A stretch of DNA of 64,000 nt from contig JAPJBO010000049.1 of NCBI GenBank assembly GCA_030068145.1, forward strand, positions 124,001 to 188,000, read 5' to 3'. Position numbers and translations under genes: made by a program. This DNA is from Diplonema papillatum. Lineage: Eukaryota; Euglenozoa; Diplonemea; Diplonemida; Diplonemidae. Positions 33,801 to 43,600 of the stretch are shown here, in pieces (positions within the stretch are counted from its first letter, which is position 1; each line of letters opens with the position of its first letter). A model generated the notes under the pieces. The model had not been told where the DNA came from, did no database searches, and was given only the letters and a program-made list of their open reading frames with translations.

Positions 33801-36800
33801 CAGCACACCTTCGGCAGCCGGAACCCCGGGGCGAGGGTGGGTGAAGGTCAGGTCCCCGTGGTCGATGCCGAGGGGGGTCCGGATTTCGTCGGCGACGAAC
33901 TCCTCGAAGGACCGCTTCTTCCGGTCCACCAGCGGCACGACGGCCGCCATCACGACGTCGGCTATGTACGGGTAGAACGCGAAGCCCTGCACATCCTGGT
34001 CGGGGACGCCGAATTCGTCAACCGCCGGGCGGAGGGCCTGCACGACGATGCGCGTCGTGTCCGGCTTGCCGCGGGCGCTGTTGTCCCTGGTTTCGAGGCG
34101 GAGGGTGAAGCGCTGCTGCAGGATGTCGCCGACGGTCACGTCGTCGCCGCCGGCGAGCCAGCGCCGGAACCCGGGCCACAGATCGGCGACGGAGTCGGCG
34201 AGGCTCAGGCGCCGCTGCTCGACCAGCAGCGCGGCCGCCACGCCGCCGAGGCCGCCCAGCGACCGCAGCTTGGCCTGACGGAACTGCGACCAGTCCCCGC
34301 CCCACAAGTCGGCGACTAGCTCCCCTCTGAAATACACGGCCACAGCGGCACCTGAGTGGTGGGTGAAGGGGTTAACGATGAAAGGACTAAGGGTTAAGCA
34401 CTACGGACTAAGGGTTGCGCATTAAGGATCAAGGGTTCAGTGTTAATGGTTTAAGGGCTATGGGTCGCGATAAGGGTTAAGGGTTGGGGCTCTGGCTTAA
34501 GCTCCAAGGAATAATGGTGTTTCCCACACTAAAGTCTACACAACTTCTATCAAACTTCTATATTCAGGGGGGGGGGGTGTGTTTTTATTTTGATATGTCA
34601 AAAATGACCACCCTATGGCAGCGCACACAGTCACCAAAGGTTTCACTAATTCGACCAATTTTTGATGCTAAGAGCGCAGGTGTCCCCGGTCTCTCTGTTC
34701 CCGAGGGTTTAGAAAAAAGATGGCCCCCCTTGGACGCGTTCAACCCGATATAATTATATTTTGATCATACCGGGAGCGCGTGTGATACGTGAGATATGTG
34801 CATGTTGCTCCTGAGAAGACACAGAATGGAAAGATCGGTCACCAGATCGTCAGAATACCACCTCGGATCCCAAAAGGGTTGACCGCAGTGAAAAACGGAG
34901 ATCTACACCATCGCGACAGAGGGGTTGAGAAGGTCCTCGCTTCTTTCCGGACTACACGACCAGCTCTGTGCATTGGCTGAGCACTCCGACTGCCTCACCG
35001 TACGAGAGGGACTAGCTTTGAAAGCAGCAAACAAGTGGCTCGGGGAGATCTGGTGGCATGGCACCAAGTGGCTGCCATTGCAGGCGGTAGCCAAGAAAAA
35101 GATTATTGGCCAGCCCAGGGTGGTCGGTGTATGACGCAGTGAAGGACAACAAGCGAAGCAGCATGGGGATAAAAGTAGCAGATTCCCTCGTGCGGCTGAA
35201 CTACAACAACAGGAACCCGCCAAGACTCTCCCGCCGTATAAACCCTGTAAAACGGTACTGACGTTTGCAAACGTTTGCAACGTTTGCAACGTTTGCACTG
35301 CAAACGTTTGCCGTTTGCAGAATCGGTGCAAACGCGTTTGCAGCCAGCACTGCCCTAGGCATAGTGGTCAAACAATTCGCATTATCGCATATTATCGCAT
35401 TTGGGATTTTGGCGCCGATTATCGCATTTTCATTCGCATTATCGCACGATTATCGCATATTATCGCATATTATCGCACATTATCGCATGTGCGATAATGA
35501 TTATCGCACGATTATCGCACATTATCGCAGAATCCTTTGGGGCACCCGAGCGAGGCAGGATGGCTTGACAGGCGCAGAAAGTGAGAAAACGAGTCCGCGG
35601 AGCTCGTCGTGAGCCCTTCTCACTCGCGCCATGCTACCGTGACGCTTCGACAACTGACATCCGACCAGCATGGCTCGATCCCTTCTTGTTCTACAAACGT
35701 GCAAGCTCTCTTTCGTTGTCTTCATCAACGACTTAAGCTTTGCCGACACGGGAGCCTCACGGGAGCCTCAGCCTTCCCCGGGAAGTGGCGACAAGGTGTA
35801 CAATGCCGAGATTCACACACCACCCACGTTTTGCAGCTGGAAGGAAGACAGAAGTGATGTTAAACGGCATAGAAACAGCTTGCTCGGACCGCTGGAACGA
35901 CGCCAAACCCGGTAGGGCGCCGCCTGCCATATCATGACTTCGCACCCACTTCCGTACCCTACTCATGGCCGAGACCATCGTCAGCAACCCGACGACAGAC
36001 AGATGCCTCTTGCAATGTCAATCTCTGGCTGGCGGGTGAGCTCGCCTCGCGGGGGATCACGCATTGTAGCGCTGTGGGCTCTCTTCTTCTTTGTGACTGC
36101 ACGGCCAAAGGTCTACGTAACGCCTTGATGAGAAACTTCAGTTTCCATTGAGCGAAGGGTACGTCCTGCGGCCACACGGGTTTGGCTTCGTTCCAGCGGT
36201 CCTTGGAGGCAAGCTGCTTCTATGCCGTTTAACAGCAGTTTCGTCCTCCTTGTGGCGTATCCAGGCAGCGTAAAGAGCATAAACCTTGTCGCCACTTCCC
36301 GGGGAAGGCTGAGGCTCCCGTGTCACCAACGCTTAAGTCGTTTTGGTGCCGGTGCGTGGACATCTCTCACGCCGGGCTTTTGTCTGGTTCCGGCTGTTTC
36401 ACTGGGGCTCGCCGAACATGGTCTTCCCTCGTAGGCATTGTTTCGGCGGTTTGTCAAGTTCCAGAATGACACTGTCTTCTGGAGACCCCCAGTGTGCTTC
36501 TTGCGTCTGGGGAGCATCTGGACAACTTCAGCTGTCGTAGTATCAGCTGGCACGATCGATGGGGCGGCAACGGAATCTGGATGTGGTTGCCAGAAAGGAC
36601 AGGTTCTCATAGCACTCTTGCTACAAACCCCAGAGAAAGTCACAAAGCTTTCCCCCGGAACCCACCCCTACAGGGGTACATCCTCTGTACAAATAGAGTA
36701 TAATGGATTATCGCATATTATCGCATGCCGATTATGTGCGATAATTTTGTGCGATATATATATATATATATATAATGCGATAACTATTATCGCATGCGAA

Positions 36801-37743
36801 TCGTTTGACCACTATGCCTACGGGGGGGGGACACCCCCCGGACCCCGAGGCTGCACGAGTGGCTAGAGAAAGCGCTGGCTGATGTTGCCCGATGCCGTGA
36901 CATCGTCAGCCCGTTTGCGAGCACGCAAATGCGAAAACAGTCACTGCAAAGGACTTCCGACACAGATTCAGCAAAGGCATCTGTCACACCGCCAAGGCCC
37001 AGAAGCTAGAACAGAACTCAGTGCAAAGTACTTCCGACACCGCCACAGAAAAGGCGGATAGCACACCGACAAGGCCCCGAAGCTCGTTTCCGAAAAGGTG
37101 GTCTATGCGCGGCTTGGCTGGCTGCCGAGACGAAAGGAAGGAACCCACGACAAGGACGCCGACACTGAACTGCGCACCCACCGCACTGTCTTGCGAAAAG
37201 GTGGTCCATGCGCGGCTTGGCTGCCGAGACGAAAGACGCCGACACTGAGCTGCGCACCCACCGCACTGTCTTGCGAAAAGGTGGTCTGAGCGCGGCTTGG
37301 CTGGCTGCCGAGACGAAAGGAACCTACGACAAGGACGCCGACACTGAGCTGCGCACCACCGTTTCCGTCGCTTTTAGCTCCGATCGCGCCTCCAATACAC
37401 CACCACCGTCCTGCGGACGTCCGCGCCTGCGGATTCGAAGCAAGCAGTTTGCTTTGCGACGCTGCATTTCCGGACCGGGTTAGATTTGGAAGAGGGACTC
37501 CTGGAGACGAAAAAGACAGACGCAAGAAGACAGACCTGTTTCGCCGCGCTTCTCAAAATTCTCTTCGAACACTCTGCGAACGAGTTGGAAGTCCTCGTGG
37601 CATCTTCCCATCAGCTCCGCTTTGCAGCCGACCAGGTTACAGTACACTGCGTTTTTTCCGTGCACCAGGTAAGCAGGGCTCAGCACAAGCGACAGCATTG
37701 TTGCTGCCACTCCGACGAGCCACACAGGTAGGAGACCCGCCAT
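30870..37743 (-). CDS. Serine beta-lactamase-like membrane-anchored protein, four exons, probable pseudoenzyme
   Basis: Exons 37743-37536, 34351-33592, 32982-32664 and 31055-30870 join in phases 1, 2 and 0 to give 490 residues. Exon 1 encodes a hydrophobic signal-anchor (about residues 4-27) and the pre-domain helix VRRVFEENFEKRGETG. Exon 2 begins GAAVAVYFRGELVADLWGGD, a standard start of class C/EstB-type domains. The exon 2-3 join restores the family block TAKALARVYSSIASGDP, and exon 3 holds HFGWSGFGGSYAAA, matching the HxGxGG region. The catalytic SxxK is absent (the equivalent reads QAKLRSLGG) and the YxN-type tyrosine motif is not evident, so hydrolase activity is doubtful. Donors are GTCTGT, GTATGC and GTGTGT. 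The exon 4 acceptor is the weakest call. An upstream in-frame ATG at 37812 is an alternative start. Confidence 0.82.
31118..31460. repeat. Short repeats around gattgtcaggccttcgacta
   Basis: Near-identical copies of ttgttgcattagtgtgattg and the following 55 bases, ending cgcctttagat, lie at 31148-31219 and 31386-31460, with partial units at 31118 and 31203. Another copy is at 25733-25785. They lie within intron 3 of the beta-lactamase-like gene and begin close to its last exon. Confidence 0.75.
31895..31992. repeat. Three copies of GGGATATAAGGGCAC and a hairpin
   Basis: GGGATATAAGGGCAC is repeated at 31911, 31945 and 31976 with an AAATTTGTTT-type spacer. The first copy pairs with ccttatatccc immediately before it. 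It lies within intron 3 of the beta-lactamase-like gene. Confidence 0.75.
34370..34490. repeat. Degenerate telomere-like TAAGGGTT repeats
   Basis: Variants of ctaagggtt, ataagggttaagggttggg and atcaagggttcag recur over about 120 bases directly upstream (in gene orientation) of the exon 2 acceptor of the beta-lactamase-like gene. They resemble degenerate TTAGGG/TTTAGGG-type telomere repeats, but no exact array is present. Confidence 0.45.
34903..35352 (+). mobile_element. Truncated hAT copy, related to 1769-2478
   Basis: It matches the intronic hAT element at 1769-2478 in inverse orientation, from ggagatctacacc to the terminal CAGCCAGCACTG at 35352. The left terminus is missing. The + strand encodes the hAT dimerisation-type stretch more intact than the first copy, ending LVRLNYNNR. 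It abuts the TIR element that begins at 35358. Confidence 0.7.
35358..36818. mobile_element. 1.46-kb TIR element with TA flanks and an internal foldback
   Basis: The ends GGCATAGTGGTCAAACAATT (35358) and, inverted, GGCATAGTGGTCAAACGATT (36818) match at 24 of 25 bases. TA flanks both sides (35356-35357 and 36819-36820), suggesting a TA target site. Just inside both ends are clusters of ATTATCGCAT. A second, larger inverted repeat lies inside: about 35745-35925 against 36165-36330. No transposase frame was found, so it is non-autonomous. Confidence 0.7.
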
Positions 37744-37812
37744 GTGCCCAACGATACCCTCCCCCCGTGCAAACTCCCCGGCTCCTGGGAAGGAAAATAG
37801 TGTAAACCTCAT

Positions 37813-40573
37813 TTAGACTTTCAGCTAGACTCCGCGATATTGTCATGGGTTGCAATTGCCAACGCTGATCGAAATCTTCGCTATTGTTGTGAGTGAAAAA
37901 CGGCGAAACCGAGCTGGAACTCGGATACTGCGTCTTCTTGGTGAAAAAAAGTCAAAATACTTCACAGGCGTGTGCAATTCCCTTCTTTGCTGTCGATGTC
38001 TTGCACTCGCATCCGGTCGCACATGCTATTCATTCACATTGCGTCGTTGCACCGCGAGAGGCACACACAGTATTGCAGGAGTTTTTTCGTCTGGCAGCAT
38101 GTCCGTCCGTAGGTCAAGGCGCTCACACCCACTACAAACTGCGAAACGCGTCTCAGTCAGGAAGAGAGACTCGCGGGAATACCGGAGCAAACACAGAAGA
38201 GGCTGTCGCGGCCTGACTAAGCCGCAGGTTTCTCTCTCGGCGCGATTTGATCCTGTCGAATGGCCGCAGCGCCCCTGCACGGAAAGGCGTGCCGAAGCTT
38301 TTACGAGGAGAGGCTAGGCGCTGTGTCCGCGGGTTAAGTGGCCGATACTACTATCAGACTGGGAGGCAGCGGCACAAGAGTTACAGTCAAAAAAAACTGT
38401 GGACGGCTTACCAAGCCAGCATTCGTCATACCGCACCGTGCGTAGAGCACTAGGGTCAAGCGGCTAACGATTTCCCAAACACCATCAAGGCGTAGGGTAC
38501 GGCTGCCTGACCCACGAATGCAACGGGCCAGATCCCCTCTTTCTGCGTGAGCCGCGAATGCGAGTGTCCGAATCCTTCGGTGCCGATCAACCTCAACGTT
38601 TTGAGGAAGTGGAGAAACTGGTGCGTGGCACTCGGTGGGCGGCGGCGGGAGCGCGCAGAGCATGCGGAACACTCAGCTGGCAGTGTGCACACACGTGGAT
38701 AGCCGGCTCCGAGCAGCAGCGCGTGCGATGGCTACGTGGAAAACCAAATTGGCAAACTGCGAACGCTGCTGTGGGGATCGAAGTCTCGGACTGCAATGCT
38801 TTGCACCGCAGCAGCGGTGCTTGATAGGCTGCAAGCGATCGTGTTCGACTCCTTGGTCCGTGGTTCAAGACGGGTAGTAGAAGATCGCTGTGTCTGGCAT
38901 GAGCCTGCGAGCGTTTAACCACGTCAGGCCAGCGGGAGCAAGGACGTTGTCCGAAGACGCCGACACTTACCTTTCGCTGACGCTGCCGCGGGTCACCTCC
39001 TCAAATCATTCCTATCCTGGTCGATCCGAGCAAAACTGAGGCAGCCGGCAAGCACTCAGCACTGCTGCACAGTAGAGGTCGACGTTGCTTGCACGCTTGT
39101 ATCACACGAGGCGTGGAGAGACCAGCTTGGCTCACTGCGTGCGCTTCTCACGCAAAGGCTTTGCTGTCGGAGTCGAAGTCACGGATCTCCAACGCTTTTC
39201 GCCGCCACTTCTCCGCCCGCTTGAGGTCGCGATCCGTGCCGGCGCCAGCCTGTGTCGGGGTTTGTGTATTTGTGTTCAGAGCAAGCAATGCAGGCACACC
39301 TACACCTAGATGCCCGCGTGCTTGCACACACGCAGGCAGTGTGAGCCATGAGGGATTGCGCCTCCCTCACGTACAAGTACAAGGATGATCATGCTATTCA
39401 TTCTTCAGCTTTCAAAAGGGACAGTCCTCGATCGTATCTCTACGACCGATAGCTTTCCTCGATTGCTTTTTTTTGTATTTCACCATCGTGTCTTCCCGAT
39501 TACCTTGACCATTTGATCGAGCGCATACGAGTATGCTAACTCGGATCTGGAACGAGTCCGTGGGAGAGGAACGGTCAGGGGTCCCCTTTTTGGATGATTC
39601 TGGGTGCTTGGGACTGCTGGCCCTGTTCGGGGGGCCTACGCAAAGCTTTCGCGGGACACCATCACTTCCTCCAGCTGCGGTCGAGGGTTCGAGAGCTCAA
39701 CACTTCGGCTCGGTCTTCAATCCACGTAACCAATTTACGAGAGAAATAGAGTTTTTTAAAACTCTAGTTGATTCGACACTAAAGGGGGGGTAGACCTATT
39801 ATCCACCCAATTTTTCCCGAAAATTTCGCGAACTTTAAAACTAGTGGCGTTAAAAAATTGCTATTATCCAGGCTTTATCCAATGGTTATCCAAGGGCTAT
39901 CCAGGGTTTTGTTGCAGGGTGGTGTTTTTTTCCTTCGCGCCTTCGGCGCGATATTGACTATTGTTTGGTAAAACCAACCTGTCCGGTCGAAACCCAGCAC
40001 ACGTTCCCTGTTAGTGGGGGAACAAGCACCCTTAGACAATTCTGCTTGTCTAGGTTAGGAAGAGTCAACATCGAAGGATCGAAATGCAACATTGCTATGA
40101 ACGCTTGGCTGCCACAAGCCCCCTTTCCTGTGGCATTTTTTCTGTCACCTCCGGCTTCATCCCTTGAACATAACTGAGGGATTTCGATATCACAATGCAC
40201 TCCCACGATTCCCGTTCGTTTTCGCCGCCTGGCCGACATTCATCCCCTGCACTGGATGCGGTAGAAGAGCCACAGAACAACCCACAGGTTGACATACCAG
40301 CCGTATCTGCACCAGTTGCACCTGCACCTGGTCCGACCAATTCTGCTGAGACAACAGAAAATAGTCCACACCAGCTAGGAGGAGCGGCGCTTCAGCCGTC
40401 CTCTTCACAGCGCCAGCAAAGCAAAGCGCACCCACAGGGTAGCAGAGTGTGCTGGTTCACAAAGCTACCATGCAGGGTCAAAACCTTGTGTCTTTTTGGA
40501 AATGGCCAATTTTTTTTTTTCCGGAAAAAAATTGGGTTTTTTGAATTTTAAAATTTTGGAACAAACTCTGCAG
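37813..40573. other. Intergenic, no gene supported
   Basis: Upstream of the beta-lactamase-like gene. 38440-38530 resembles the dispersed repeat of 6500-6745 weakly. 39740-39790 holds the palindrome agagttttttaaaactct. No coding frame has recognisable features. Confidence 0.5.
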
Positions 40574-40620
40574 TAATTGAGCCAATTCACCCACCCCCTG
40601 ATCGAGCGTAATCGAGTGTA

Positions 40621-43600
40621 GTAGTTTGGATTAGAATGCAAAGAATCTGTGGCGATAATCTGCATCGCCGACGGCGCGGTTATCTCTTCGCACGTGATGT
40701 GTCATGCTTTCGCCTCTTTAGCTCGTCTTGATCGTCGCGCTCAGGCGCGCGTTTGGTACTTCGCTTCTTCTTCGATTGCTCGTCGAGGTTCATCGGTTGC
40801 GCATCGATTTCTGCTTTTTCCCAGCGCCTGGGCGATGGTCGTGGCGCATCGACGCGTCCTTTGCGTCTTTTCGGTACCGGCTCCGCCGCGGAGTCTGGTT
40901 GCCGCTTCTTCGCTGGCGTTGGCGCCGTCTTCCCGACCTTCGCTGCTGATGTCGGCGTTGATGTTGCGGGTTCTCGCTCGTCTTCCTCTGCTTCCGGCAG
41001 AACGAGCACCACGTTCTCACGTTTCGCCTGTCTCGGCGCTGGCGCGGGACCCTCCGGCTCCGCCTTCCTCTTCTTCGCCGTTGTTTCTTCACCTCTCGCC
41101 ACGGCCGCCCGGTGGTGCCCTTTCCTGCAGCAGTGCCCGGGTCTCCTACTCCTCAGGTCGGCGTGTTTCTTACAGCCGTCGCACGTCGGCATGCCATGAT
41201 CGAGGCATCGGTGGTGATGGTTGCGACAGCACTCCGCTGTCGTCTTACACGTGGCGCACTGCGTCATCCGGTGCTCGGCACACATTTTTACGGCTAGGCC
41301 ATCACCCTCCCTGTGATGGGCCTGGCAGCACCACGCCACCGACTTGCCCCGGCGCTTACACACGTCGCACTTCACCTTTTGGTGCCCGGGGCACACCCGC
41401 TCACCCCACTTTTCGTGTCGGGGAATCCCTTCCGGCACGAGCCACGGATCCCCTCCGACGACAGCCGACTTCTTCCCTTTCCTCTTCTCCGTAGCGTCAT
41501 CGAAGGCCGCCCATCTCGCCGCACGCTCCGCCCTTTCTCTTCCGTACGTCGGGAAAAGGTCCATCCCCCACGCCTCGCCGGTGAACGCATGCCGGCTCGC
41601 CTTCAGCTGCGTCTCCAAGATTCCCATCGTCTCCTCGCCGCCGCGGAAAATTGGCCTCATCTCGTAGCCCGTGAGGCATGGGGGGGCCCCTACCGTTCTC
41701 AATGAACCTATCTTCTCCAGCTTTCTACCCGGCAGAAGCGGCCCCACCCCTTTCCGCTCAAGCGCTTCCCCGATCGTTTTCAGCATCCGCGCCAACATTC
41801 TCGCACGGATACACAGCGGCGTCCCACCTGTCGTCGCCACTAAACTGCCCGGTAGATCGAGCCCGGTGTACACTTCGAAGTCTACTGCGAGCTCTGCCGT
41901 CGAGACGTCACCCGCTACCGACCAGCACATCCCATCCAGCCAATACTGCAGCGCCCGGAACCACCTCTCTCCTGCTACCGCCGTGAAGGTCCCCGGTCCA
42001 GCGATCGCTTCGAAATTCAGCCGGCGCGGGGGGCAGTCGTCAGGGTGCAGTTGTCTCCAGGGGTGGCCGACTGCCCGGTCTCTTCCTTCTCTCTCCAGCC
42101 GTCGTCTCTCTTGCATGACTTCCGCCATGAATGTGTGCAGCACTTCGATGTTGATCCGACTTCCCTTCGGCAGAATCCCGTGTTCTTGCAGGCACGGAGG
42201 CCAAGTCGAGCGATCTGCGTCAACAATTTCGGCATACTGCTGTTGCATTCGGATTCGTTCATACGCCCGGCACTGCCACCAAATGTGGCCCAGAGTTTCT
42301 TCCGTCGCCTCGTCACAGCGTCTGCACAGCCCGTCACCTCCCCACAGCTTGGCAGCATGTGATTCCGTCATCACCGACCCTGCTACGACCTCGGCAACGT
42401 CCCGCGCGGCCGTCAGCGTTGTCGACGCCTTCAGCCCGTAGGCATTCGTCGCGGTGTAGTCGACACCCGCCCGTACCCCTCCGAAGTTTGTGCGCCTCTT
42501 CTCGAGCTCCCCTAGTCGCCAGCCGTGAATCGCCTTTCTCAGGGTGTGCCCTCGCTCCCCCTTACTCTGTCGCACCAGCCTCAGCACATTCCCTGCCTCG
42601 TCCTCGGCGTCGTCGAGATCTTCTGTCCATCGTATACCGAGCTTCTTTGCATGCTCGGCCGCAATACCGATCGGTCCCCATGCGCGGATTCTGCTGCCAT
42701 ACGCCCTTCGAACTGTTGCGACGCGGGCCCTCCATACCGGCCTCTTTCGGCACACTTCTGCGATCATGCCGAGCGACCGATATGGCAGCACTGTGTAGGG
42801 GTCGAGCATGTGGGCCTTGTTTAGAATGCCCAACACGGCCTCCTGTGCCCGATGCAGCCTCACCGGGTCCCAGACGCCTCTGAGCAATGCTGCGGTGAAC
42901 TTCCCCAGCCCCCGCACCGTCGGAAGCGCGAACTCCGAGCCGTATGTCGCCGCCGGTAGAACCGCCATCGCCGCTAGCCCCGACCTCTGCGCCCTCGAGA
43001 TCGGTAAGGCACCCAACCGTTCGGCCTCCTCTGCACGCTGGTCGTAGCGCAGGTCCGTTGTTCTGCGTGTCCGCTTCGTGCCGACCAGACATCCTACGAT
43101 TGTAAGCTCTTCCTTCGTCACGATGTCGGTGCCACCTATCTTCAACTTCGCTTCGTACCCCTTCGGCGTCCCGAAAGCGAACGTCTTCGGTATCCCGATC
43201 GACATGCCGGTGTTCGCACAAAACCTGTCGACTTCCACCAAGGCGTCCTGCAAGCATGCTTCTCTGAGACGCGTCAGGAGGGTGAGGTCGTCCGCGAAGG
43301 ACTCGCTCGTCACCCCCCCCACGTCGTCCACTCTGCGCACCACGATGGACAGCAGCGCGTTGATGAGGATCACGCTCAGGGGGCAGCCCTGCAGTATCCC
43401 GTTGGTGGTGTAAAAGATGTCTCCCAGCCCCATGTGCAACTTGTACCGCCTTCGTAGTCGCGCGTAAACATCGCGCAGCGGCCCGAGAATTCTCTCATGG
43501 AGGCCAAGATCCCCCACCAGCTTCAGCACGACGTCTCGTGGCACTTTGTCGAAGCACTTGGCAAAGTCTAGGGCCACGCCGTACAGCTCCTTTCCCGTCA

